Part shown: positions 18,588 to 27,069 of the stretch, piece by piece
Numbering within the stretch: position 1 is the first letter of the stretch
Layout of the letters: every line of letters starts with the position of its first letter
Source: Verrucomicrobiales bacterium
Lineage (GTDB): Bacteria; Verrucomicrobiota; Verrucomicrobiia; Methylacidiphilales; JAAUTS01
Direction: 5' to 3'
Assembly (NCBI GenBank): GCA_031256975.1
Contig: JAIRPN010000003.1
Coordinates: 1-64,000 of the forward strand
Length of the DNA: 64,000 bases
Position numbers and translations under genes: made by a program
The notes under the pieces: model-generated
Database searches by the model: none
Told to the model about the DNA's origin: nothing
What the model saw: the letters and a program-made list of their open reading frames with translations, nothing else

Positions 18588-19547
18588 TTATTCCGTAAAC
18601 TTGCCGTAATGGCGGTAGCGTTCGTAACGCTGTTCGAGCAATTGCTTGGCGCCAAGCTTGCTGACTTCGTCCAGGTGCTTGACCAGTTCCCCGCGCAATG
18701 ACTCGGTGGCCTTGTCCCAGTTGTAATGGGCGCCGCCTTGCGGCTCGGGGATGATGGTGTCGACCAACTTCATGCGCAGCAGATTTTCAGCGCTCATCTT
18801 GAGGGCCTCCGCAGCCTGCGGGGCGTAGGCGCGGTCTTTCCAGAGGATGCTGGCGCAACCTTCCGGCGAGATCACGGAGTAATAAGCGTTTTCCAGGATC
18901 AACACCCGGTCGGCCACGCCGATGCCGAGTGCGCCACCACTGCCGCCTTCGCCGATCACCACGGCGATGATTGGGACTTCAAGGTTGAACATTTCGCGGA
19001 TGTTGACCGCGATGGCCTCGGCGATGTGGCGTTCCTCGGCGGCAATGCCGGGATAAGCGCCGGGGGTGTCAATGAAACAGATGATGGGGAGCTTGAACTT
19101 ATGCGCCATTTTCATCAGGCGCAGGGCCTTGCGGTAACCCTCGGGATGGGCGCAACCGAAGTTGCGCATGATGTTTTCCTTGGTATTGCGGCCTTTCTGG
19201 TGGCCGAGTACCAGCACCGGTTTGCCGTCGATTTCACCGACACCGCCAACCAGGGCCTTGTCGTCGCTATACAGGCGGTCGCCGTGCAATTCCGTGAAAT
19301 TGCTGACGATCCGCTCGATATAATCGAGGGCATAAGGGCGGGCGGGATGTCGGACGATTTGCACGCGTTGCCAGGGAGTCAGGTTTTCGTAAATCCGTTT
19401 CCGTGTCTTTACAATTTTAGCCTTGAGCGAATTGATTTCAACATGCAGGTCGATGTTGTGCTTGGCGGAATGTCCAAGCAGTTCGGCCAGCATTTTCTCA
19501 AGCTCGACCAACGGTTTTTCAAATTCCAGTGGAGTAACAGCCTTCAT
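18588..19547 (-). CDS. accA: Acetyl-CoA carboxylase carboxyltransferase subunit alpha
   Basis: AccA transfers the carboxyl group from biotin to acetyl-CoA, together with AccD, in the first step of fatty-acid synthesis. The protein is full length (319 aa). The N-terminal coiled region (LEFEKPLVELEKML) is typical, as are HPARPYALDYI and the crotonase-like core with FIDTPGAYPG, IGEGGSGGALG and SPEGCASILWKD. No accB, accC or accD lies nearby. It is transcribed divergently from sufT with a 133-bp gap that holds one CCGTTAGCG word at 19608. Confidence 0.97.
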   Translation of the reverse strand: MKAVTPLEFEKPLVELEKMLAELLGHSAKHNIDLHVEINSLKAKIVKTRKRIYENLTPWQRVQIVRHPARPYALDYIERIVSNFTELHGDRLYSDDKALVGGVGEIDGKPVLVLGHQKGRNTKENIMRNFGCAHPEGYRKALRLMKMAHKFKLPIICFIDTPGAYPGIAAEERHIAEAIAVNIREMFNLEVPIIAVVIGEGGSGGALGIGVADRVLILENAYYSVISPEGCASILWKDRAYAPQAAEALKMSAENLLRMKLVDTIIPEPQGGAHYNWDKATESLRGELVKHLDEVSKLGAKQLLEQRYERYRHYGKFTE

Positions 19548-19680
19548 TTCAGATTACGAAGCCAAATAATTTGGAGCAGTGTGCCAGGATTACAAGATTA
19601 TTTCTTACCGTTAGCGTTGCTAATGGAAGGGGTGAAAAATTCAGGTGGTTTCATCAAACTTTGCGGATATACTATATCCC

Positions 19681-20226
19681 ATGTCATCTGAAAACGCCAT
19701 TACATTGCTGCGGGATGTTTCCGCCGTGCAGATTCCCAACGGGAACAAAGTTATCCTGAAACAGGGTTCGACCGTGATTTTAACCCAGTCATTGGGCGGC
19801 AGTTTCACCGTGCATGTGGCGGAGCTGGGCGGCTTGTACCGTGTCGCGGGCGAGGATGCCGACGCGCTTGGCCAGGAGAAACCACAGGAGGCGGTTGCCG
19901 GGGATCATGCGGTACTGGACGACAAAATTTGGGGGGCGTTGAAAACCTGCTACGATCCGGAAATTCCGGTCAACATCGTCGACCTCGGACTGATTTACAG
20001 CATGGTGGTTAGCGACTTGCCGGACGGCAAAAACAAAGTGAACGTCAAAATGACGCTAACCGCGCCCGGCTGCGGCATGGGGCCTTCGATCGCGGCTGAC
20101 GCGAAAAACAAGATTCTGGCCTTGAAGGAAGTCGGCGAAGCCGAGGTGGAAGTGGTCTGGGAACCGCAGTGGAATCCGAATATGATCACCAAGGATGGCA
20201 AGGCCCGTCTGGGGATTCCGGATTGA
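19681..20226 (+). CDS. sufT: SufT-like Fe-S assembly factor (DUF59/MIP18 family)
   Basis: The C-terminal half is a DUF59 domain with DPEIPVNIVDLGLIYSM and TAPGCGMGPSIA, whose Cys is important in this family. An N-terminal extension of about 80 residues (HVAELGGLYRV) matches the SufT architecture. SufT helps mature Fe-S proteins. The start at 19681 is used rather than an upstream in-frame ATG, because family members start there. It is a single gene without other suf genes nearby. Its stop codon lies in the left arm of a large inverted repeat. Confidence 0.88.
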   Translation: MSSENAITLLRDVSAVQIPNGNKVILKQGSTVILTQSLGGSFTVHVAELGGLYRVAGEDADALGQEKPQEAVAGDHAVLDDKIWGALKTCYDPEIPVNIVDLGLIYSMVVSDLPDGKNKVNVKMTLTAPGCGMGPSIAADAKNKILALKEVGEAEVEVVWEPQWNPNMITKDGKARLGIPD

Positions 20227-20357
20227 TGTTATTTAAGATTTAAGATGTTAGATTTAAGATTCCCAATAGTTGCGCCTCCGGCGTATTTGCATCTGATTCG
20301 CCGGAGGCGCTAACTGTGAAAATCTTAAATCTAACATCTTAAATCTTAAATAACATC
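20225..20357. repeat. Large inverted repeat: perfect 37-bp arms, palindromic core
   Basis: The arms at 20225-20261 and 20321-20357 are perfect reverse complements. They contain ATTTAAGATTTAAGATGTTA. Inside them, TGCGCCTCCGGCG and CGCCGGAGGCGC continue the stem, leaving a loop of about 15 bases. The element lies between two convergent genes, overlaps the sufT stop codon and carries the last codons of the opposite gene. It should form a very stable hairpin on either transcript, so a bidirectional terminator or a miniature mobile element are both possible. Confidence 0.95.
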
Positions 20358-20905
20358 AGCCGTTCAGCGGATGTTAGTTCACGCCACTCGCCGGGTTGCA
20401 ATCCGCCAATGGTGAAATCACCGATTTTCCAACGCACCAAGCGCAAAGTCGGATGACCGATCGACGCCGTCATGCGGCGGACTTGGCGGTTTTTCCCTTC
20501 CACCAAATCCAACGCTAACCACGAAGTCGGCACGTTCTTGCGGAAACGAATCGGCGGATTGCGCGGCGGCAATTCGGGTTCGGACGCCAACAGCGAGACT
20601 TGGCAGGGACGGGTTTTGTAGCCTTGGATTGTCACGCCTTTGGCAAGTTTTTTCAAGGCGGCGTCATCCGGTATGCGTTCGACCTGCACCAAGTAGCTGC
20701 GTTGGTGTCCATGCTCCGGTGTCAGCAATTTTGCCGTTAGCGTTGCTTCGTCGCTTAGCAGCAGCAGTCCTTCCGAATCGGCGTCGAGGCGGCCGATGGG
20801 ATAGACATTCTTGGGAAACTTGAAGGCCGACAGATTGCCATTGGCGGAACCATCCGCTGTGAACTGGCTCAGGACGCAGAAAGGTTTGTAAAATGCCAAA
20901 AGCAT
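20339..20905 (-). CDS. Pseudouridine synthase, RluE/RsuA family without S4 domain
   Basis: The catalytic motif GRLDADSEGLLLLSD (Asp near residue 44) and the later EGKNRQVRRM are diagnostic of the RsuA/RluB/RluE group. The protein is short (about 188 aa) and starts directly with the catalytic domain, as RluE does, which suggests 23S rRNA modification. The ATG at 20905 is preferred; an in-frame TTG lies two codons upstream. The final residues MLFKI and the stop are encoded by the arm of the large inverted repeat. It is divergent from the Nudix gene, with the start codons only 18 bp apart. Confidence 0.9.
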   Translation of the reverse strand: MLLAFYKPFCVLSQFTADGSANGNLSAFKFPKNVYPIGRLDADSEGLLLLSDEATLTAKLLTPEHGHQRSYLVQVERIPDDAALKKLAKGVTIQGYKTRPCQVSLLASEPELPPRNPPIRFRKNVPTSWLALDLVEGKNRQVRRMTASIGHPTLRLVRWKIGDFTIGGLQPGEWRELTSAERLMLFKI

Positions 20906-20923
20906 GGACAATCTTTATGCCAC

Positions 20924-21454
20924 ATGACGAATCCGGACAATGATGAAATTCTGGCGGCAGGAAAATTTTTGCAACTGCGCCGCCGCGGGACTTGGGAAAT
21001 CGCCGACCGCATCAACTCGCGCATGGGCGTGGTGGTGATCGCGGTGACCAGGGAGCGCGAGTTGTTGCTGGTGGAGCAATTCCGGATTCCGGTGGACCGC
21101 AACGTGATCGAATTTCCTGCCGGGATTGTCGGTGACGATGCCGACAAGGTTGGCGAGGAAGCCGGGACTGCCGCCCTGCGCGAGTTGCAGGAGGAAACCG
21201 GTTACGCTAACGGTGAAATGCACTTCCTGATGTGCGGACCGACTTCGCCGGGGCTAACCTCGGAAGTGGTGGCTTTGTTTTTGGCCACCGGCCTGGAACA
21301 CGTGGCTGACGGCGGCGGTGTCGACGGCGAAAACATCACCCTGCATCGCGTGCCGTTGGCGGCCTTGGAAACCTGGCTCGAAGCCAAGGCCGCAGCAGGC
21401 TGCATGATCGACCCGAAGGTTTATTTGTCGCTGTATTTTACCAGGGATTTGTGA
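20924..21454 (+). CDS. Nudix hydrolase, ADP-ribose pyrophosphatase-like
   Basis: The Nudix box reads GEEAGTAALRELQEETGYA near residues 77-95, with the catalytic REL..EE core intact. The preceding strand EFPAGIV is typical of ADP-sugar pyrophosphatases, and SPGLTSEVVALFLA fits the NudF/NUDT5 group. Length is 176 aa. It probably cleaves ADP-ribose or a related nucleotide sugar. The gene shares a tiny divergent promoter region with the pseudouridine synthase and converges on the DUF4202 gene two bases after its stop. Confidence 0.92.
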   Translation: MTNPDNDEILAAGKFLQLRRRGTWEIADRINSRMGVVVIAVTRERELLLVEQFRIPVDRNVIEFPAGIVGDDADKVGEEAGTAALRELQEETGYANGEMHFLMCGPTSPGLTSEVVALFLATGLEHVADGGGVDGENITLHRVPLAALETWLEAKAAAGCMIDPKVYLSLYFTRDL

Positions 21455-21456
21455 CG

Positions 21457-22053
21457 CTATGCGCCAGCCAATGCTTCTTGGATCAGCGCCAGTTGGTCGG
21501 GAGGGTAGGATAATTTCAACGCTTCCTGGTGCGCTAACGGCGACATTTTTTTCCAAGTCTTTTGCAGGATGGAAATCATTTTTTCCTTATCGGTCTTGCG
21601 GATTAAATCGCCGAGCTGGTATTGCAAGGTGACCAGGCACAGGGCGTCTTCCAGCACTTGGACTTCGGGATCCTGCGCGAGATTCTTTTTCAGGTTCAAG
21701 GTTTGTACCCGCTCGATGAATTCCCCGGGAAAACCGAGTTGGCGCAGGATTTCACCGGATTTTTTGGCATGAAAGGATTTTAGTTCGGTCCGCCATTGCA
21801 GGTAACCGGCACGGGTCGGCGGGTAGGAGTTGCGCGGAATCTCCCAGCGGCACAAATGCTGGCAGCGGGAGGCCAATCGCAAGGCGGGTGAGGCATTTGG
21901 GCTGAGTTTTTCGACCCAGTCGCTGAGGCAGCGGGCGTAAAATAATTCATACGGCAGGCTTTGTCCGTTGATTTCGATGTGGTGGGGATCGGCGTTGTTG
22001 GCTTCATCAAAGAGCCGGATGGCTTCCTGCAAGGACGGGTTATGTTGGTGCAT
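21457..22053 (-). CDS. DUF4202 family protein
   Basis: The order of conserved segments matches DUF4202 as I recall it: FDEANNADPHHIEINGQ, LPYELFYARCLSDWVEKL, RCQHLCRWEIPRNSYP, GYLQWRTELKSFHA, DPEVQVLEDALCLV and KTWKKMSPLAHQEAL. The many conserved His and Asp residues suggest a metal-dependent HD-like fold, but no function is established. The ATG at 22053 is chosen by family alignment; another in-frame ATG lies at 22083. It follows an AraC-like gene on the same strand. Confidence 0.85.
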   Translation of the reverse strand: MHQHNPSLQEAIRLFDEANNADPHHIEINGQSLPYELFYARCLSDWVEKLSPNASPALRLASRCQHLCRWEIPRNSYPPTRAGYLQWRTELKSFHAKKSGEILRQLGFPGEFIERVQTLNLKKNLAQDPEVQVLEDALCLVTLQYQLGDLIRKTDKEKMISILQKTWKKMSPLAHQEALKLSYPPDQLALIQEALAGA

Positions 22054-22104
22054 GGTGATTGGGGCAATATAGCGGACCGGCATGGGGCGGGCAAGCGGGC
22101 GGGT

Positions 22105-22521
22105 TTAACCGCGGCGGTGGCGTTGGCGCCAGAAGCGCGGGCGGATTTTTTCGACACGCAGGAAAAATTGGCTGAAGACGGCGAGGGAACCGAAGCCGAG
22201 GCGTTGTGAGATTTCCGTCAGGGGCAGGTCGGTGTTGGCAAGCAGGTCGCGGGCGGTGAGGCGGATATATTCGTCCACCCAGGACAGGGCGCTGATGCCG
22301 CTCATGGCTTGAATGGCGGGGGCAAGGGTGCCGGGCTGGACTGCCATGCGCAGGGCGTAGAATTCGACCGGGCGTTTGCCGTGCTGATGGATTAAGGCGG
22401 CAAAGAGGTTGATGAAATCATTGTTGCGGGCGGGAGCGGTGCCGCCGGGATGATTGAGGGGAAGGAATACGTCGGCGGGAAGAATTTTGGGGTAAGCGGT
22501 GGAGTCGGTGGGGGTTTCCAT
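22105..22521 (-). CDS. AraC-family helix-turn-helix protein, 138 aa
   Basis: The C-terminal half (about 75-138) is an AraC-type DNA-binding domain: WVDEYIRLTARDLLANTDLP, then LTEISQRLGFGSLAVFSQFF. The N-terminus is short and has no cupin or other sensor domain that I can recognise. The usual family length is nearer 280 aa, so this is a compact or truncated regulator. The start at 22521 is used because an upstream in-frame ATG at 22590 would place the N-terminus inside the repeat array. The array directly upstream is a plausible target for autoregulation. Confidence 0.8.
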   Translation of the reverse strand: METPTDSTAYPKILPADVFLPLNHPGGTAPARNNDFINLFAALIHQHGKRPVEFYALRMAVQPGTLAPAIQAMSGISALSWVDEYIRLTARDLLANTDLPLTEISQRLGFGSLAVFSQFFLRVEKIRPRFWRQRHRRG

Positions 22522-22553
22522 GGTGGTTGAACGGGGAAATTTGGGTTGGTTAC

Positions 22554-22763
22554 TGGTGGAGAAGTTTGTCGATTCTATATAAATAGTCAAATTTATAGAA
22601 TTGACAATGGATAATTATATTAATAATGGATGAATAATAGAATTGTTAGCCTATAATTAGATTAATCATGGGTATTTTATAGAATTGTCGGCTGCTGATT
22701 CTATTAATCAGGGGTGATTGATATAATTGTTGTTCGGCGATTCCATGAATTTTACTGTGGGCC
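22554..22763. repeat. Degenerate AT-rich tandem array, 42-bp period (21-bp half units)
   Basis: The octamer TAGAATTG starts at 22596, 22638 and 22680, and TATAATTG at 22722, always exactly 42 bp apart. A further diverged unit precedes them from 22554. Each 42-bp unit has a second half with ATTAATNA-like bases at 21 bp. Units agree at roughly 70% by eye. Spacing equals four helical turns, so the conserved words lie on one DNA face. The array lies just upstream of the AraC-like gene and after the end of the TIGR03790 gene. Confidence 0.8.
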
Positions 22764-22813
22764 TGGATTTTACCAGGGCTGCCGGGGGCTTTGCATAAAA
22801 AGCCGCGTAGTGC

Positions 22814-24502
22814 TTATTGCTGGCGGTTGGGATGCGGCAGGACGGGTTGCAAATTGGCGGATAGCTTGTTCCAGCCGTGTTCCTTGGCCTTGGCTTGGGC
22901 GATTTTGGGAACATCGAAAAATTGTGCTTCCTTGGGATGGCTGGCGATGAGCGATTCGTAAACACCGAAGGCCTCCTGCAGGCGGTTTTGTGACAAATAA
23001 TAATCCGCCAATTTGAGGGGAACGCGGATGACCGCATTCGGCGATTCGGGGTTGGCGATGGCTTTTTGATAGGCGCCAACGACGGTCTCCGCGGGTTGTT
23101 GCAGTCCCTGCAAAATCCCGGCATAACCCTCCCAGAAATAACCCGCGTTGCCGGCTTTCTCGGCGAGAGTGCCAAGTTGCCGGAGCTTGTCCTCCTGCGC
23201 CTTGTCCGGCTGTTCGGCAATCACCCTTGCCAGGCGGAGCAATAGCCAGGGCAGGTTCGGGTCGTGGCTGTCATTGGCGGTGGCGACGTCACGCAAGAGT
23301 TGATGCGGGTAGGGACGATACAGCGGGTCGCCCACCATGGTGACCATCCAGGACAGGACGGGCTGGGATTTATAGGCGGCTTCGCCAAAGGAAAGCCCGG
23401 ACAGCAGGCTGTTGGTGAAAATCTCCACGTTTGGCGTGAAACTGACATAAGGCTCGTAAACACAACCCATGGTGGCGGCGGCTCCCTTGCTGATCAGGGG
23501 GCCGGCCCAACGACGGTCGGTGCTGCGCAGGGTTTCCGCGCTGAACGAGTGGATGTGATAGGCGATGGCGCCGGGACGGAAACGGAATCCGGGTTGCAGG
23601 AACGGGCCGGTGCAATCCCCGGTGTACCAGCCGAAATACAGCGCGGCGTTGTCCCACGGGGTATTGATCGGCACCACTTCGGGATTCGTATCCAAACTGG
23701 TTTCGAAACCTGACTTTTGCGTGTTGGCGGCGGCGTTGCGAATCCCTTCGTCGGCGGCGAAATAGCCGCTGGCATGGTCGGTGATATTGCGTGAGTCGAA
23801 ATAGGCCCGCCCGGTGAGCTCGGTTTTTTCAACGCTAATGGCGGCGTCAATCATGCGTTTGACATCCTCGGCCAGGGGAGCGTCCAGCCGGGCGACCAGG
23901 ATGACCCAGTCGGCATAGGGTTGGGAGAAATGCTGGATCAGCGTGGCCGAGTAATAAGGATTGGGAATAAAGGCCCAGCGGGGCACGCCCTGGCAGGGTA
24001 ATAATGCAAGCTCGGAATCCACGGCGGCGGCATTGGTTTTAAGCGTGTCCGGCACGCCGGTCGGCGGGGTGATTGCCGGATCTTCGGCAACGCGCAACGG
24101 GATGCCACGGATCAGCACGATGCACCAGATCGGGTTGTTCAGGGTCTGTTCAATGCCAAACTCGCGCGCGTTCCAGGTCAGTGTGCGATGGCTGCGTTGA
24201 AACCATCCTTTTTGGGTGAGGTAGGTATTGATCGGTGCTTCAATTTGTTCCTGATAAACCTTGCGGGAAATGGTTTCGTCGGTGGGACATTCGATGCCGA
24301 GCACCTTGTCCGCCGGAATTTGCCGGGCGGCGGCGTAATATTCAGCCAGTGATTTGCTTTGCTGGTCGTTGGCGTTGTACACCACCAGAACATGTTGCGG
24401 AAGTTCCCAATTGTCATTAGCGCCGGGTGGGGCGGATTCCTCGGCCCGGCAGGCGATGCCGGACGCTAACAGCAAGAGGAACAACAGATGCCGGCGGTTC
24501 AT
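22814..24502 (-). CDS. TIGR03790 family protein with C-terminal helical repeats
   Basis: The exported protein has a signal peptide (residues 1-20, LLLLASGIACRAEE). The TIGR03790 core includes LPQHVLVVYNANDQQSKSLAEYYAAARQIP and the downstream segments with RGIPLRV and GCVYEPYV. This family of unknown function is frequent in Verrucomicrobiota, Planctomycetes and Acidobacteria. Residues after about 420 look like TPR-type helical pairs (AEKAGNAGYFWEGYAG, LADYYLSQNRLQEAFGVYESL). Its ATG overlaps the stop of the metallo-hydrolase gene by four bases, so the two are co-translated. Confidence 0.85.
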   Translation of the reverse strand: MNRRHLLFLLLLASGIACRAEESAPPGANDNWELPQHVLVVYNANDQQSKSLAEYYAAARQIPADKVLGIECPTDETISRKVYQEQIEAPINTYLTQKGWFQRSHRTLTWNAREFGIEQTLNNPIWCIVLIRGIPLRVAEDPAITPPTGVPDTLKTNAAAVDSELALLPCQGVPRWAFIPNPYYSATLIQHFSQPYADWVILVARLDAPLAEDVKRMIDAAISVEKTELTGRAYFDSRNITDHASGYFAADEGIRNAAANTQKSGFETSLDTNPEVVPINTPWDNAALYFGWYTGDCTGPFLQPGFRFRPGAIAYHIHSFSAETLRSTDRRWAGPLISKGAAATMGCVYEPYVSFTPNVEIFTNSLLSGLSFGEAAYKSQPVLSWMVTMVGDPLYRPYPHQLLRDVATANDSHDPNLPWLLLRLARVIAEQPDKAQEDKLRQLGTLAEKAGNAGYFWEGYAGILQGLQQPAETVVGAYQKAIANPESPNAVIRVPLKLADYYLSQNRLQEAFGVYESLIASHPKEAQFFDVPKIAQAKAKEHGWNKLSANLQPVLPHPNRQQ

Positions 24503-25275
24503 AATTCGAGACGCAAACCGTCATACGCCAAAAACACGCCATCAGGCAAAGTCTTTTGCCGTTCCTGATGGGAAACGTTGTGAGTAAGGTGGGTTAGATA
24601 GGTGATTTTCGCGCCAACCCGGCGTCCGGCGGCAATGGCGGCTTCGATGTGCAAGTGGGTCGGGTGGGGCTGTTCGCGCAGGCCGTCGATGATGAGCAGG
24701 GGAATATCGCGCAGGGCCCCGGCCATACTGTCGGTCAATGCCGCGCAGTCTGGAAGGTAGGCGGCTTTGCGCACGCCGCGATCGAGAATGATGTAGCCGA
24801 AAGTCGGGGTGTTGCCGTGTGGGACGTCGATGGGGATGAATCCGGTATTGCCGATGGAAAACTCGCCGTTAGCGGCGACAATGTGCGGTTGCGCGCGCAC
24901 GTAGGTACTGACCTTCAGGTTGGAATCGAAAGCGTAGGGGAAAATGCGTTGCAGGGCATCGATGGTGAACTGTGAACCGTAGACAGGCAGCGATGTCCCG
25001 GTGATTTCGCAAAAACGGCGCAGGTCGTCGAATCCCATGATGTGGTCGGTGTGGCAATGGGTGTATACCGTCGCATCAACCTGTTGCAGTCGATGGGCCA
25101 GGGCTTGCATGCGGAAATCAGGACCGGTATCGATGACAACCTGCCGGTCGTTTTGGATCAGCAAGGAGGAACGAAAGCGTTTGTTTTTCGGGTCGGATGA
25201 GGCACAGACGGCGCAATCACACCCGATCATGGGAACGCCTTGGGAGGTGCCGGTTCCTAGAAACAATAAGTGCAT
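24499..25275 (-). CDS. MBL-fold metallo-hydrolase, PhnP-like
   Basis: It begins MHLLFLGTGTSQGVPMIGCDC, with the Cys pair and the metal motif HCHTDHIMGFDDLR typical of PhnP and related cyclic-phosphate phosphodiesterases. Further ligands are in DVPHGN and near THLTHNVSH. Length is 258 aa, normal. No phn genes are close, so a role in phosphonate use is not supported. It may act on cyclic phosphates or other phosphodiesters. It is divergent from recN and coupled to the downstream TIGR03790 gene. Confidence 0.9.
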   Translation of the reverse strand: MHLLFLGTGTSQGVPMIGCDCAVCASSDPKNKRFRSSLLIQNDRQVVIDTGPDFRMQALAHRLQQVDATVYTHCHTDHIMGFDDLRRFCEITGTSLPVYGSQFTIDALQRIFPYAFDSNLKVSTYVRAQPHIVAANGEFSIGNTGFIPIDVPHGNTPTFGYIILDRGVRKAAYLPDCAALTDSMAGALRDIPLLIIDGLREQPHPTHLHIEAAIAAGRRVGAKITYLTHLTHNVSHQERQKTLPDGVFLAYDGLRLEL

Positions 25276-25355
25276 CCGGAAATTAAACCACGGAACTGGC
25301 CGAACACACGGAAAATTTGTTTTGTCTTCGCCTCCCGCTTGGCTACTTTTCCGAG

Positions 25356-27026
25356 ATGCTGCGGTCTTTGCGCATCAAAAATCTGGCCTTGATAGACGAC
25401 CTGACTTGGGAGCTGGGCGAGGGGTTGAACATCCTCACCGGCGAGACGGGTGCGGGCAAATCCATTTTGATCGACGCCTTCAACCTGCTGCTTGGCGAAC
25501 GCGCGGAAAAAAGCTTGGTACGTGACGGGGCGGAGGAGTGCGTGGTGGAGGGCAGCATTGCGAACGCTGGATTTTTGAATCCGTTGCTTGAGGAGAACGG
25601 ATTGGAACTTTGTCAGGACGGGGAGTTGTTCCTGAAGCGCAGCTTCGGTGTGAGCAAGGGGGGCAAACAATTCATCAATGGCAGTCCGGCCCCGCTGCAA
25701 GTGTTGAAAAAGATCGGCGATGTGCTGGCGGACATGCACGGGCCGCACGATCACCAGTCGTTGTTATCCAATGCCAGTCAGCTACGGGCGTTGGACGCTT
25801 ATTCCGGCCTGGAGCCCCGGCGCGATGAGGTTGCCGCGTTGTTCCATGCCTGGCAGCGCTTGCGGGCCGAGATGGATGAGTTGAACAACACTCCGGTTGG
25901 CGATTTGCAGCAGCAATTGGACTTTCTTGACCGGCAAATCGAAGAGATAAGCGACGCCAAGTTGAACGAAGCCGAGGAAGAACAGTTGGAACGCGATTAC
26001 CGGGTGGGCAGCAACTCACGACGTATTCTGGAGATTGCCGGGGCGATTGAAACCCTGTTGAGCGACGGTGAAGGTGATGTGCTTTCGTTGTTAGCGTCAG
26101 TGCAGAAACAATTCGCGGAGTGGCAGCATCTTGATCCGGACATTTCGCCGTTAGCGGAACAAAACACGGCGGTTGTCACGCAATTGCAGGAATTGGCCCG
26201 TGACATTCGCGAGCGGGCGGAAGCTACGGAACTGGATGCCGAGCGATTGCAGCAGATCGAGGAACGAATCAATCTGGTGCAGGGTTTGAAACGAAAGTAT
26301 GGCAGCACCGTTAACGCCATTCTGGAGCGCCTGGCGGAATTGCAAGGCAAACGCGCGGGGCTCGCCAATCGTGAGGAACGGGCGCGTGAGCTTAAAAAAT
26401 TGATCGCTGATGCCGAGCAATCGCTAATGGTGAAGTCCGAGGCGTTGAGCAAGGATCGCAAGAAGGCGGCTCCGGCGTTGGCGAAGGAAATTTCAAGGCA
26501 GCTAAAGGATTTGGGCTTCAAACAAGCCGACCTGTCGATCCAATTGGAACGTCATATCACGGTTAGCGTTGATGGTTTGGACAAGGCGGAGTTTTGTTTC
26601 GCGCCGAATCCGGGGGAATCCGCCAAGCCGCTAAAGGCGATCGCCTCCAGCGGTGAAATGGCCAGGGTGATGCTGGCCATCAAGAGTGTGTTGGCGGAGG
26701 AGGATTCGATCCCGATCCTGATCTTCGACGAGGTGGATGCTAATGTCGGCGGGGAAACCGCGCTGGCTGTCGGCAAGCGTTTACGTGCCTTGGCTAAGGG
26801 CCACCAGGTGCTTTGCATTACGCATTTGCCGCAAGTGGCCGCGGCGGGACAGCAGCATTTCTCGGTGCAGAAAAATATCGCCAAGGGCCGGACTGTCACG
26901 CAATTGGACACGCTAACCGGCAAGGCGAGGGTGCAGGAGCTGGCCCGGATGCTGGGAGACAAAGGCAGCACAGCCCAGTCTCTGGCTGAGTCGTTGCTCA
27001 AGCAATTTGACGGTTCCGGGAAATAA
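25356..27026 (+). CDS. recN: DNA repair protein RecN
   Basis: RecN is an SMC-like ATPase that acts early in double-strand-break repair. Walker A is GETGAGKS at residues 29-36. The coiled-coil arms span about 160-360. The C-terminal half holds SSGEMARVMLAIK (ABC signature) and ILIFDEVDANVGG (Walker B). The start at 25356 (MLRSLRIKNLALI) matches the family; an upstream in-frame ATG at 25317 adds unrelated residues. The length of 556 aa is normal. The gene is rich in GTTAGCG words (26090, 26150, 26562 and 26911). Confidence 0.97.
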   Translation: MLRSLRIKNLALIDDLTWELGEGLNILTGETGAGKSILIDAFNLLLGERAEKSLVRDGAEECVVEGSIANAGFLNPLLEENGLELCQDGELFLKRSFGVSKGGKQFINGSPAPLQVLKKIGDVLADMHGPHDHQSLLSNASQLRALDAYSGLEPRRDEVAALFHAWQRLRAEMDELNNTPVGDLQQQLDFLDRQIEEISDAKLNEAEEEQLERDYRVGSNSRRILEIAGAIETLLSDGEGDVLSLLASVQKQFAEWQHLDPDISPLAEQNTAVVTQLQELARDIRERAEATELDAERLQQIEERINLVQGLKRKYGSTVNAILERLAELQGKRAGLANREERARELKKLIADAEQSLMVKSEALSKDRKKAAPALAKEISRQLKDLGFKQADLSIQLERHITVSVDGLDKAEFCFAPNPGESAKPLKAIASSGEMARVMLAIKSVLAEEDSIPILIFDEVDANVGGETALAVGKRLRALAKGHQVLCITHLPQVAAAGQQHFSVQKNIAKGRTVTQLDTLTGKARVQELARMLGDKGSTAQSLAESLLKQFDGSGK

Positions 27027-27069
27027 ATGCTCGCGCAGGCGGCCTGTTTGTTGTTAGCGTTGCCGTCTT

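Noticed and set aside
22554-22763. CRISPR array
   Set aside because: The repeats are degenerate and there are no unique spacers between identical repeats; no cas genes are present.
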